Below, piece after piece: positions 36,343-44,658 of a DNA stretch of 64,000 nucleotides (its first letter is position 1; each line of letters opens with the position of its first letter). A model generated the notes under the pieces. That model was not told where the DNA came from. It saw only the letters and a program-made list of their open reading frames with translations, and did not search any database. The stretch is taken from NCBI GenBank assembly GCA_013215945.1, contig JABSOM010000002.1, positions 186,001-250,000 of the forward strand. The letters run 5' to 3'. The DNA is from Campylobacteraceae bacterium. GTDB taxonomy: Bacteria; Campylobacterota; Campylobacteria; Campylobacterales; Arcobacteraceae. Both the position numbers and the translations under genes were made by a program.

Positions 36343-36828
36343 ATGTTAAAAAATATAGAAGATAACGCACCAAAGGACTTTGATTTTATAATTGGTGATT
36401 GGAGCGTAAAACATCGTCGTTTGAAAGATTCACTAAATGGCAGTGATGAATGGGTTGAATTTGAAGGAAGTTCATCTACAAGAAAAACTATGGGTGGATT
36501 TGGTAATTTGGAAGACAATCATCTTCACTTTCCCGAATCATCATTTAGAGCAGTTGCTCTTCGTTCTTATAATGCAGTATCTAATACATGGTCTATCTGG
36601 TGGTTAGATGGGAGATTCCCTGACGCATTAGATGTGCCAGTAGTAGGTAGTTTTACTGACGGTATAGGAGTGTTTTTCGCTGATGATGTACTCAATGGAG
36701 TGAATATAAAAGTTAGATTTAAGTGGATTTCCTTAAATCCAAGCAAGCCAATATGGGAACAAGCTTTTTCAAAAGACAATGGTGAAACTTGGGAAACAAA
36801 TTGGACAATGGAATTTTTAAAAAGTTAA
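36343..36828 (+). CDS. DUF1579-like small protein
   Basis: 161 aa. ATG 36343 is chosen (GAAGGAAATTT before it) over an in-frame start 24 nt upstream. FDFIIGDWSVKHRRLKD at the N-terminus and NTWSIWWLDGRFPD in the middle match the lipocalin-like pattern of DUF1579-type proteins, which have a beta-barrel and often a WxWW core. Function unknown; possibly ligand binding. Single gene between repeats; a decayed AATCCACTTTT-type motif follows at 36829-36863. Confidence 0.65.
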   Translation: MLKNIEDNAPKDFDFIIGDWSVKHRRLKDSLNGSDEWVEFEGSSSTRKTMGGFGNLEDNHLHFPESSFRAVALRSYNAVSNTWSIWWLDGRFPDALDVPVVGSFTDGIGVFFADDVLNGVNIKVRFKWISLNPSKPIWEQAFSKDNGETWETNWTMEFLKS

Positions 36829-36890
36829 AAGTGACATCCCTGAGAAAGAATTTCCACTTTTAAGAAAAGGGGCCTTCCCCCCAAATAGTA

Positions 36891-37195
36891 AATTCCTTAG
36901 TTAAAACTTAAATAAAAGTGTTTATGAAGTAAGACAACATTCTCAACGGCTCTTCTTCTGACTTTGATAAAGCTAAATCTTTTTATTTTTTAACGGAAAA
37001 AAGTGAGGACTGTGTGAGTGTAAAGAAATGTGCTCTTTAGCACATTTTAACGAGTTCCGCAGCTTAGTTAAACAATAAAAATATTTAGGAACCCGAAGGG
37101 CTTTATCAACTCGTCAGTTGCTTCTTTTTGTTTCTTTTTCTGACAATTAAGAAAAAGAAAAAAAGCGCAAAGGTCACTTTGTATGAGCTCTTAAA
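36891..37195 (+). repeat. Structured 310 bp repeat, copy 4
   Basis: Full-length copy, preceded by the mini-hairpin GGGGCCTTCCCC. Contains GAGTTCCGCAGC, making the outer stem more regular than in copies 1 and 2, and the intact AATGTGCTCTTTAGCACATT hairpin. Confidence 0.85.
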
Positions 37196-37209
37196 CGTAA
37201 AACTAATTA

Positions 37210-37263
37210 GAATTCCTATGACAGCATACTTAATTATCTAAGTGGTTAAATAGGTATATTGTC
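37210..37263. repeat. REP-like palindrome copy 4
   Basis: GAATTCC, GACAGCATAC left arm, GTATATTGTC right arm, centre TTAATTATCTAAGTGG. The structured repeat followed by a REP copy is the same order as at 31.3-31.7 kb. Confidence 0.8.
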
Positions 37264-37359
37264 ACTAGAACTTACGAGAGAAAAACATTTCGGTAGAAAA
37301 GGGATGTAATCCCAAATAATAATATTATATTCATAAGCAAAACCTAAGGCATAAACAAT

Positions 37360-37388
37360 TATAATCCTTTTAATGAACGACGTTCATT
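37360..37388 (+). promoter_or_regulatory. Promoter and TetR-type operator of the tetR-smr operon
   Basis: TATAAT at 37360-37365 is followed by a perfect 17 bp palindrome AATGAACG-A-CGTTCATT (37372-37388) covering the expected transcription start. The ATG lies 17 nt downstream. This is a typical autorepression site for the TetR protein encoded next. Confidence 0.75.
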
Positions 37389-37405
37389 CATAATAAAGGA
37401 CCAAC

Positions 37406-38002
37406 ATGCCAATTATCGTTGATAAAGATAAAAAAAGACGAGATATCGCGCTTAGTGTTAGAGAATTGCTTTTAGAAAAAGGTATTAAAAACTTATCAAT
37501 TACAGATATTGTAAAAAAAGCCGGAATATCAAGAGGTAGTATTTATGATTATTTTGAAACAAAAGAAGATATTGTTTTTGAAATAATCATGAATGACTTA
37601 AGAGATTTTCAAAAAACACTTGTAAAAAAGTTTAATAAAAATACGTCTACAAAAGAAAAAGTACTTTATTTTTTTGATTTTGTATTAAGTGAGACTGAAA
37701 AAAGTGTACAAGAAAGAAATGTTTACAAAGAATACTTAAGTGTTAGTTTTACTAGTAAAAATGAGAAAATGGCTGTTTTTAATAAAGAGTGCAGTTTTTT
37801 ATTAAAAAATATTCTAAGTTCAATGATACAAGAAGGCATTAATAAAAATGAATTAAAAGATAATTCGATTAAATTAGTAAATGGATTATTAGCACTTGAA
37901 AAAGGTTTTTTAGTTTTATTATGGACAGAGAAAAAAGAAATAAAAAAAGAATTTATTGAATTCTTGGATACTTTATTTGAATTAATGAAAAAGGATAAAT
38001 AA
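37406..38002 (+). CDS. TetR/AcrR family transcriptional regulator
   Basis: 198 aa. The N-terminal helix-turn-helix (about 10-57) reads LLLEKGIKNLSITDIVKKAG then ISRGSIYDYFETKEDIV, the standard TetR pattern. The C-terminal ligand domain is unassigned. Its TAA overlaps the ATG of the SMR gene by 1 nt, so regulator and exporter are one operon behind the palindromic operator, pointing to substrate-induced derepression. Confidence 0.92.
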   Translation: MPIIVDKDKKRRDIALSVRELLLEKGIKNLSITDIVKKAGISRGSIYDYFETKEDIVFEIIMNDLRDFQKTLVKKFNKNTSTKEKVLYFFDFVLSETEKSVQERNVYKEYLSVSFTSKNEKMAVFNKECSFLLKNILSSMIQEGINKNELKDNSIKLVNGLLALEKGFLVLLWTEKKEIKKEFIEFLDTLFELMKKDK

Positions 38003-38322
38003 TGTCAGCATGGGTATATTTAATATTAGCAGGTGTATTAGAAGTAGGTTTTGCTTCTATGATTAAACTAACAGATGGTTTTACAAAATTAGTACCAACA
38101 CTAATATTTACCGTTTTTGCAGTAAGTAGTTTTTATTGTCTTACAAAAGCAGTTCAAACACTTCCTATAGGTACAGCATATGCGATTTGGACAGGTATTG
38201 GAGCTTTTGGAACAATACTAATTGGAATTTTCTTTTATAATGAATCAGCTAGTGTATTAAGACTCTTTTTTCTTTTTACTTTAATAGCTTCTATTATAGG
38301 ATTAAAACTAGTATCTAATTAA
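38002..38322 (+). CDS. Small multidrug resistance (SMR) family exporter, Gdx/SugE-like
   Basis: 106 aa, four transmembrane helices. The essential glutamate is in LAGVLEVGFASMIKLTDGFT (Glu14). KLTDGFTKL and LPIGTAYAIWTGIGAFGT are closer to the guanidinium-exporter (Gdx/SugE) subtype than to EmrE. The usual Trp after the Glu (EVxWA) is Phe here. Likely inner-membrane proton-coupled exporter of guanidinium-like or quaternary cations. Confidence 0.88.
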   Translation: MSAWVYLILAGVLEVGFASMIKLTDGFTKLVPTLIFTVFAVSSFYCLTKAVQTLPIGTAYAIWTGIGAFGTILIGIFFYNESASVLRLFFLFTLIASIIGLKLVSN

Positions 38323-38562
38323 TACATAATATTTTATCTTTGAAATGCACCCAAGAGATAGTAAATCCATTTAATAAGAATTACCGAGCTCAGGGGCAAT
38401 TTAAAAATAGTACAGAAAATATTTTGCGTTTCTTTTTTACTAAGTGCTACTAATAAATACTTCTTCTTTTATAAAAAGACTTTACATTCCTCACGTATTA
38501 ATATATTGAAATAATTGTGATAAAGTATTCAATAAATACTTAAAAAAATGGAGATTATATAT

Positions 38563-38958
38563 ATGTCAGGAATAAAAGCATTAGATGAGTTATTAAAATC
38601 AATGGAGCCTAAATTACTGGAGGCAGAATTTGTATTTTGTACAGTAGAAGGTTCTTTACTTGATTATGTTTCTTTTAATCCAATAGCTACATTTCGTGAG
38701 TCTGAGGGACTTACTTTAGTATTAGAAAAAAAAGAAGCTCTCAGGGCTGGTTTGAGCTTTGAAGGTTCTTTTAAACAAATTACATTAAGTGTTCATTCAA
38801 GTCTTGAAGCGGTTGGATTAACAGCCGCAGTAGCTAGTAAATTAACGCAAAAAGGTATAAGTGCTAATGTAATTGCAGCTTATTATCATGACCATATTTT
38901 TGTACAATCATCTAAGGCACAAAAGGCACTTTTAGCATTAAAAGAATTCAGCCTTTAG
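38563..38958 (+). CDS. ACT domain-containing protein
   Basis: 131 aa. ATG 38563 (MSGIKAL) is selected because GGAG lies at 38551-38554; an upstream ATG overlaps it. The sequence fits the short two-part ACT_3/DUF2241 family: LEAEFVFCTVEG, then ALRAGLSFEGSFKQITLSVH and a terminal VIAAYYHDHIFV strand. Probably binds a small ligand such as an amino acid. Single gene. Confidence 0.75.
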   Translation: MSGIKALDELLKSMEPKLLEAEFVFCTVEGSLLDYVSFNPIATFRESEGLTLVLEKKEALRAGLSFEGSFKQITLSVHSSLEAVGLTAAVASKLTQKGISANVIAAYYHDHIFVQSSKAQKALLALKEFSL

Positions 38959-39012
38959 CTTAAAAAAAGGTTTGATCCAAAATAGTATTAATCATTATAA
39001 AAGGAAGATATT

Positions 39013-39414
39013 TTGAAAGATAGAAAATTCATTACAAGTGGAGCTGATTTACCTCAATGGTCAAATCCAATTAGCCATGCTGTTGTTGTAAATAACATGT
39101 GTTTTATAAGCGGACAATTATCCATTAATGTTGAAGGTCAATATGTTGCTGGCACTATAAAAGAAGAAGCAGTACTCGCTTTTGCTAATGTTTTTGCAGC
39201 AGCAAAAGCTTCTGGCTTTGATAAATCTGAAATTGTATATGTTGATATTGCATTTTCAGATCTAAGTGAACTGCCAGAGGTGAATGCTTTATATATGGAT
39301 TTATTCCCTGAAGGAAAAAGACCTGCTAGGACAATTTATGAAGCAGCTGCTTTGCCTTTTGGTGGAAAAATAAAAGTAGTTGCAACAGCAGTTAAATCTA
39401 TTGAAAATAGCTAG
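39013..39414 (+). CDS. RidA family protein (Rid/YjgF/UK114)
   Basis: 133 aa, TTG start 6 nt after AAGGAAG. Rid marks: SHAVVVNNMCFISGQLSIN near residue 25 and RPARTIYEAAALPFGGKIKV near 105 (the Arg binds the substrate carboxylate). RidA hydrolyses reactive enamine/imine intermediates of amino acid metabolism. Single gene with its own ribosome site. Confidence 0.88.
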   Translation: MKDRKFITSGADLPQWSNPISHAVVVNNMCFISGQLSINVEGQYVAGTIKEEAVLAFANVFAAAKASGFDKSEIVYVDIAFSDLSELPEVNALYMDLFPEGKRPARTIYEAAALPFGGKIKVVATAVKSIENS

Positions 39415-39474
39415 AAAAGTGGCCAATCGCCACCTTGAAATAAATTTTCTAAGCTTTTACGTTTGGAGGATTAT

Positions 39475-39846
39475 TTGTTAGTAATCGCTTCATTTTTACT
39501 TATTTTTATTGGTTTTGTGCATTCTTATCTTGGTGAGAAATACATTTTAATACGCCTTTTTAAAAATGACAATCTTCCTAAACTATTTGGGAGTGATCAT
39601 TTCACTAAACGAGTATTACGATTTGCTTGGCACTTGACTACTGTATCGTGGTGGGGATTCTCTGCAATATTATATTTTTTGTCTAATCCAAGTTTGAATA
39701 ATCGTTTTGAAATTCTTATTGTAATAACTGTTGTTTTTACTATTAGTGGTATTGTCTCATTTTTATTTACTCGAGGTAAGCACTTGTCATGGTTGTTTTT
39801 CTTCTGTATTGCTAGTATAAGTTACTTTAGTACAATTTACAAGTAA
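39475..39846 (+). CDS. Four-helix membrane protein, unknown
   Basis: 123 aa with four predicted transmembrane helices. TTG 39475 is chosen as the start because GGAGG (39465-39469) precedes it. FIGFVHSYLGEKYILIRLF, then WHLTTVSWWGFSAILYFL, resembles small proteins often seen in environmental integron cassettes, with a conserved HS...GE and WHL, but I know no function. Single gene. Confidence 0.6.
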   Translation: MLVIASFLLIFIGFVHSYLGEKYILIRLFKNDNLPKLFGSDHFTKRVLRFAWHLTTVSWWGFSAILYFLSNPSLNNRFEILIVITVVFTISGIVSFLFTRGKHLSWLFFFCIASISYFSTIYK

Positions 39847-39861
39847 ACTTTTAGCATTTTT

Positions 39862-39880
39862 GAGACAGTATACTTAATAG
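39862..39880. repeat. REP-like palindrome half copy (5)
   Basis: GAGACAGTATACTTAATAG matches the left half only. It is joined to AAAAGATGTCAGTCCCC, a member of the mini-hairpin family that elsewhere precedes CCAAATAGTAA. Confidence 0.6.
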
Positions 39881-39936
39881 AAAAGATGTCAGTCCCCAAA
39901 TAACAATAAATAATTAACAATTAAAAAGGACAAAAC

Positions 39937-40401
39937 TTGATTACGATTCGAAATTATATAACCAGTGATGCCCAAGCATTGAGAAGTATTCATTTTAATA
40001 CTATTCATAATATTAATACGAGGGATTACTCCAAAGAGCAAGTTGAAGCTTGGGCTCCTTCTTCCTTTGATAAAGAATTTTGGCAAAAACGTTTTAAGGG
40101 TTTATCCCCCTTTGTTGCTCAAATCAATGAAACAATAGTTGGTTATACAGACCTTCAAAACGATGGACTGATTGATCATTTTTTTTGTCACCATGAGTAT
40201 CAAGGAAAAGGTATTGGGCGTAAATTAATGACACATGTTTTAGTTCTTGCAAAAGAGCGTGGTATAAAACGTTTGTATTCTGAAGTAAGTATTACCGCTC
40301 GACCTTTTTATGAACATTTTGGTTTCCATCTTGAAAAAGAGCAAGAGTTTGAAATTAGAGGGCAAAAACTAAAAAATTTTGTTATGGAAAAATTTATTTA
40401 A
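39937..40401 (+). CDS. GNAT family N-acetyltransferase
   Basis: 154 aa with a TTG start after AAAAGGA. Acetyl-CoA site HHEYQGKGIGRKLMTHVL (Q/RxxGxG/A, about residue 87-100). The C-terminal ARPFYEHFGFHLEKEQ is the standard last GNAT strand-helix. Substrate unknown. Single gene, typical cassette-type cargo. Confidence 0.9.
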   Translation: MITIRNYITSDAQALRSIHFNTIHNINTRDYSKEQVEAWAPSSFDKEFWQKRFKGLSPFVAQINETIVGYTDLQNDGLIDHFFCHHEYQGKGIGRKLMTHVLVLAKERGIKRLYSEVSITARPFYEHFGFHLEKEQEFEIRGQKLKNFVMEKFI

Positions 40402-40485
40402 TTGTTAAGAATAAATGATGACAGCTAGCTTAAATCATTTAGTTACAAGGCTTTAATTAATGTAGTTTCATATAAGGAGTTCGTT

Positions 40486-40998
40486 TTGTTTAGTAGTATT
40501 AAACCAAAAAAATATAATTTTGTAACTTGCTCAATAGATAAGCAAAATAATGAAGACAGCAATTCCACTTCTGCTCCAAAGGGTAAAGTAGAGTGTCCTA
40601 AATGTAAGAAAAAAACAAAAGTTGTTTTAGGTAAAACTGTAGAGCATTTACTCACCCCTAAAGCAAAATCAAAATTATCTTGTTTTGATGGATTTTATTA
40701 TTGCAAAACACCCTCTTGTGAAGTTGTTTATTTTAGTGAGAATACAATACTTACGCAAAAAGATATAAGTGTTATTTTAGGAGCTAAAAAAGGTGCAAAA
40801 CCTTCAATTTTATGTTATTGCTTTGAATGGAGTAAAGAAAAAATTACAAAAGAGATTGAAAAAAATGGCAGTTCTATCGCACTTGCTGATATAAAATATA
40901 AAATGGATACGATAGGATGTCAATGTGAAATTCTAAACCCAAGCGGAATCTGTTGCTTGGGTGATGTTAGTAAGGCTATAAAAGAGATTAAAAAGTAA
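40486..40998 (+). CDS. CopZ-like protein with N-terminal zinc and [2Fe-2S]-type cysteines
   Basis: 170 aa with a TTG start after AAGGAG. It has the pattern of the N-terminal domain of Archaeoglobus-type CopZ: CPKCKKKT, then YYCKTPSCEVVYF, then LCYCFEWSKEKI and CQCEILNPSGICCLG. That gives eleven or more cysteines in zinc- and [2Fe-2S]-type spacing, as in BFD-like domains. The C-terminal MXCXXC copper domain of full CopZ is absent. Possibly a metallochaperone or redox adaptor. Convergent with, and overlapping by 11 nt, the oxidoreductase gene. Confidence 0.75.
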   Translation: MFSSIKPKKYNFVTCSIDKQNNEDSNSTSAPKGKVECPKCKKKTKVVLGKTVEHLLTPKAKSKLSCFDGFYYCKTPSCEVVYFSENTILTQKDISVILGAKKGAKPSILCYCFEWSKEKITKEIEKNGSSIALADIKYKMDTIGCQCEILNPSGICCLGDVSKAIKEIKK

Positions 40999-41995
40999 GC
41001 GCTATTTTACCTATGTTTGTACCCTTTTGGGTTTGTATATGAGCTTCTTTTATTGTCTTTATTGAAAAACCTTCTAAGGTTTTGTTTAAAGTCGTTTTTA
41101 TTTTTCCCTCATCTGCTAGTTTTGAAATTTGTATTAAAATTTCTTGTTGTTTGATCAAATCTTCTGTTTTGTACATTGTTCGTGTAAACATAGATTCCCA
41201 GTTAATACTTACTGACTTTAATTTAAATTTGTTAATATCTAAGGGTTCTTTTGCATCTACTAATAAACAAATCTTACCTTGAGCTACAATTAACTCAGCC
41301 ATAGCGTCCCAATGGCTACTTGTATCTGCAGCATTAAAAATATAATCTACGCTTTGGAAACCTGCATTTTTTACTTCATTAACTAAATCTTTATGATTTA
41401 CAATATAATCCGCACCCATCGTTTTGCACCAAGATTTTGATTCTTCTCTTGAGGCTGTTGTTATTACAGTTAACTTGGTGAGTGTTTTGATAAGCTGAAT
41501 AGCAATTGAAGCAACCCCACCAGCTCCTCCTATTATCAAAATAGTTTTATTTTCATCTTTTTGTATATTCATTCTATGAAACATAGCCTCCCATGCGGTT
41601 AAAGAAGTAAGAGGTAAAACAACAGCTTGGGCATCACTTAAGGATTTTGGTGCTTTTGCAACAATACGCGAGTCAATTTTTTGATATTGTGCATTTGAAC
41701 CATTTTTTGTGACATCTCCTGCATAAAAAACTCTGTCTCCTATTTGAAAACCTTCAACCTTATCTCCCATAGTTTCAATAATTCCAAGACCATCATACCC
41801 TAAGACTTTGATCTGTTCTAGCGTTTTATTTAGAGATGATTTTGAACGTACTTTTAAATCAATAGGGTTTATTGATGCAGCTTTTACTTCAATAATAAGG
41901 TCATACTCTTCTGCGCTTGGTTTTTGTATGTTCTCTTCTATTATACTTTCTTCATGCTCAATATCATGCGATGTTTTAAATCCTATGGCTTTCAT
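40988..41995 (-). CDS. Zinc-type alcohol dehydrogenase/quinone oxidoreductase family protein
   Basis: 335 aa MDR-superfamily NAD(P)H oxidoreductase. The N-terminal GroES-like domain has INPIDLKVRS and GYDGLGIIE. The Rossmann motif is IIGGAGGVASIAIQL (about 150-165). The catalytic and structural zinc ligands are absent, which fits the quinone-oxidoreductase/ZADH-like branch rather than true alcohol dehydrogenases. One of the few minus-strand genes in the accessory region. Substrate unknown. Confidence 0.88.
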   Translation of the reverse strand: MKAIGFKTSHDIEHEESIIEENIQKPSAEEYDLIIEVKAASINPIDLKVRSKSSLNKTLEQIKVLGYDGLGIIETMGDKVEGFQIGDRVFYAGDVTKNGSNAQYQKIDSRIVAKAPKSLSDAQAVVLPLTSLTAWEAMFHRMNIQKDENKTILIIGGAGGVASIAIQLIKTLTKLTVITTASREESKSWCKTMGADYIVNHKDLVNEVKNAGFQSVDYIFNAADTSSHWDAMAELIVAQGKICLLVDAKEPLDINKFKLKSVSINWESMFTRTMYKTEDLIKQQEILIQISKLADEGKIKTTLNKTLEGFSIKTIKEAHIQTQKGTNIGKIALTF

Positions 41996-42083
41996 TCTAA
42001 TCCTTTGTTTAATGAATTAATTTTTTATTTAATCATTAGAATATTGTTAAAATACTCAAAATAAAAATTTACTTAGAAGTATA

Positions 42084-42188
42084 ATGCATAAACAAATACC
42101 TAAAAGACTAACTATTCATTTCAGTTTTTCTGATGTCAGTATAATCCTGTTTATCTTAAGTATTGCTTACGCTACTTTTGGTAAGTAA
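42084..42188 (+). CDS. Possible 34 aa membrane peptide
   Basis: ORF of 34 residues with a hydrophobic C-terminal half (VSIILFILSIAYATFG). It lies in the 389 bp gap before the ATPase gene. No convincing ribosome site. Low confidence. Apart from this and REP copy 6 the gap holds nothing recognised. Confidence 0.2.
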   Translation: MHKQIPKRLTIHFSFSDVSIILFILSIAYATFGK

Positions 42189-42263
42189 TAGTACTATATG
42201 TATAGTTTTCATGATTTTATTAAAAATTAGATCGAAGTGCTAAAAAATGTACTTTTAAATACC

Positions 42264-42310
42264 GTAGGCACGATACTTAATTGACTAAGTTTCTAAATAG
42301 GTATACTGTC
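42264..42310. repeat. REP-like palindrome copy 6
   Basis: Left arm GGCACGATAC decayed, centre TTAATTGACTAAGT, right arm GTATACTGTC (42301-42310) intact. Confidence 0.7.
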
Positions 42311-42384
42311 AAGAAAACTAAACAAATATGTAAACGAAAATAATATTAGAGTGAATGTTCTGATACAGAAAATAAGGAAATTAA

Positions 42385-43473
42385 ATGAAAATATCAAAAT
42401 TGTATTCAAACAATGATACTTTTAAAACAATAGTATTTGATAAAGGTATAAACTTTATCCTTTCTTCCAACAATGGTGTCGGAAAAAGTAGTCTTTTTAA
42501 ATTAATAGATTTTTGTTTGTTAGGCGATAAGAGCTTTTTAGGGAAGGAGCATTTTAAAGATTATATTTTTTATATAGAACTTCAAATTTCTTCAAATAGA
42601 TATATAACGATTAAAAGACCTACCAGAGGTAATAAAAATATCGAATTAAAAATCACAAAACAAAAATCTATCTTGCTTGATGAAAAGGATTTTAATAAAA
42701 AAGGTAGTCTGGGTATAGCTAAATCTTATTTTGAAAATAAAGTTAATTATTCTATACATAAATTTAGAACATATATAAGGTATTTTTTAAGAGAGGAAAA
42801 CAACCAAAGTGATGTATTTATATTAAACAAATACTCATCTGCACATGAAATAGAGTACAAAACACTGGTATCAAATCTTCTTGGTATTGATGGACGTAAA
42901 ATAAGAAAAAAGTATGAACTAGATGAAATAATTAAAAAATCAGATTTTGAATCCCCATCTTTAAACAGTGTACAAAAAGACTTGCAAACAGTTATAGAAG
43001 AAAATAAAACATTAATTAGCAGTCACTTTATAGATAGATTGCAAAACAGTGTTTCTAAATATGGAAAAATTATATTAGATAAAGAGCTAAAATTTTTAAT
43101 TGAATTAAATACTTCAAATGATATAGAGTTTAGCCTTAAAATAAATAATGACGATAAAGCTAATGACAGATTAAATGATGACGTTACTATAAAAAAACTT
43201 TTATGTTTCGTTTTTGCATCTGCATTAGCTGAGACATATGTACAAAAAAGACTTATCAAATTTGTTGCTTTTGATAGCCCTTTTGATGAAAATAAAAACA
43301 GCTATGAAGATGGTATTTATAAGGCCATACATGAGTTAAACAGAATGGGTATTCAAAGCATCATTACATCTAATGAAAATGTTATTCATAATGCTTCCAA
43401 TTTATTAGAAATAAAAAATGAATATATGACGGGCTATTTAAGTAATGATGATAAATTAATGGGTGATTTTTAA
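42385..43473 (+). CDS. SMC/RecN-like AAA ATPase (DUF2326-like), small
   Basis: 362 aa. Walker A-like SSNNGVGKSSLF at about 28-36, with the first Gly replaced. The following FCLLGDKSFLGKEHFKDYIF is typical of DUF2326/RecN-type ATPases. Walker B FVAFDSPFDE at about 293-301 is followed by a SIITSNE switch segment. The middle lacks the long coiled coil of larger SMC-like proteins. Relatives include ATPase subunits of defence systems, but no partner gene is adjacent. Single gene, AAGGAA ribosome site, REP-like copies on both sides. Confidence 0.75.
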   Translation: MKISKLYSNNDTFKTIVFDKGINFILSSNNGVGKSSLFKLIDFCLLGDKSFLGKEHFKDYIFYIELQISSNRYITIKRPTRGNKNIELKITKQKSILLDEKDFNKKGSLGIAKSYFENKVNYSIHKFRTYIRYFLREENNQSDVFILNKYSSAHEIEYKTLVSNLLGIDGRKIRKKYELDEIIKKSDFESPSLNSVQKDLQTVIEENKTLISSHFIDRLQNSVSKYGKIILDKELKFLIELNTSNDIEFSLKINNDDKANDRLNDDVTIKKLLCFVFASALAETYVQKRLIKFVAFDSPFDENKNSYEDGIYKAIHELNRMGIQSIITSNENVIHNASNLLEIKNEYMTGYLSNDDKLMGDF

Positions 43474-43499
43474 AAGAAAACAACATTTCTCTCAAAGGG

Positions 43500-43558
43500 A
43501 ATTCCGGAGACAGGATACTAAATTATTAAGTAGTTAAATAATAACTTGCTCTCCGGAA
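43500..43558. repeat. REP-like palindrome copy 7
   Basis: GAATTCCGGAGACAGGATAC on the left, TTGCTCTCCGGAAC on the right. Diverged centre AATTATTAAGTAGTTAAAT. It lies between convergent genes and could serve as a bidirectional terminator-like hairpin. Confidence 0.75.
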
Positions 43559-43563
43559 CTTTG

Positions 43564-44241
43564 TTATTTTAAGAGTTTTAATAACTCTTGTGCAACAGGT
43601 TCAGATGATGCAGGGTTTTGACCTGTAATTAGTTTGTTATCCGTAATTACATAAGGGTTCCAATCTTCACCTTTAGAAAATGTAGCTCCTTTTTCTATTA
43701 GACTGTCTTCTAATAAAAAAGGCACAACTTTTTCTAATTTTACAGCTATTTCTTCTGAATTACTAAAAGCAGTTACTTTTTTATTTTTGAGAAAATAATC
43801 TCCATTTTTTAGTTTTACATTTAAAAGAACAGCAGGTGCATGACATACAGAAGCAACAGGTTTATTGGCTGCTATAAATGCTTCAATAAGTGCAATTGAA
43901 TTTTTATCATTTGTTAAATCCCATAATGGACCATGTCCACCTGGATACATTACAGCATCAAAATCACTTTCTTTTACCTCTGCTAAAAGAAGAGTATTTG
44001 ATAATATTTTTTGCGCTTTTTCATCTGCTTTAAATCTTTTTGTTGAAGCTGTTTGAAAATCAGGTAAATCACTTGTAGGATCTAATGGCGGCTGACCTCC
44101 TTTTGGCGAAGCCAAGGTAATGTTTACCCCTGCATCAAGTAATGTATAATAAGGAGCAGCAAATTCTTCTAACCAAAATCCAGTTTTTAAGCCTGTATCT
44201 CCTAATTTATCATGAGATGTTAATACAATTAAAATATTCAT
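43564..44241 (-). CDS. DJ-1/PfpI family (type 1 glutamine amidotransferase-like) protein
   Basis: 225 aa. Nucleophile elbow ASVCHAPAVLL (Cys near residue 135) preceded by YPGGHGPLWDL, plus an N-terminal LVVLTSHDKLGDTGLKTGFWLEE-type opening that matches the HchA/Hsp31-like branch. Likely a glyoxalase/deglycase-type or chaperone-like stress protein. AAGGAAAAA ribosome site. One of few minus-strand genes here. Confidence 0.88.
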   Translation of the reverse strand: MNILIVLTSHDKLGDTGLKTGFWLEEFAAPYYTLLDAGVNITLASPKGGQPPLDPTSDLPDFQTASTKRFKADEKAQKILSNTLLLAEVKESDFDAVMYPGGHGPLWDLTNDKNSIALIEAFIAANKPVASVCHAPAVLLNVKLKNGDYFLKNKKVTAFSNSEEIAVKLEKVVPFLLEDSLIEKGATFSKGEDWNPYVITDNKLITGQNPASSEPVAQELLKLLK

Positions 44242-44658
44242 AATTTTTCCTTTTTAATTTTTGTTCCGTAATTTTATATTAAATCAAGCTAAATGTAAAT
44301 GTATAAATATACAAATATCATGTAAATTAATAGAAATTATTCTGAATTCGAAATTTTCTTAAGATGTTCGAATGTAATTTTAAGTAAGTACTGCAATATC
44401 TTAACCCTAGTTTTCTGATATTTTTTCTTTGGTGTTTTCTAATTTAGTCCTTTTAATGTGTTTTTTCTCTTTTTCTAAAAAGTACACATGCCTATTTAGA
44501 TTAAAAAAGAGATCTGAGCCCAAAGCATAATTTTAAATAAAAATGATTTTTTATTGATAAAATAATATTATAATATGCCTTATCCTGCATGATTTATTAG
44601 TAAAATAACATAATTAGTACATATCATTCTTGTAGTATAAATCAAAGGATGTATAAAA
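44242..44658. other. AT-rich intergenic region, divergent promoters
   Basis: 417 bp between the divergent PfpI and MCP genes. No ORF or recognised repeat. It must carry both promoters; TATTATAATATG (44566-44577) is a plausible -10 region for the MCP gene. Confidence 0.4.

Noticed and set aside
37297-37340. GGGATGTAATCCCAAATAATAA as a terminator
   Set aside because: Short stem without a T-run. It belongs to the mini-hairpin family that precedes the CCAAATAGTAA repeats and is not placed after a gene stop.
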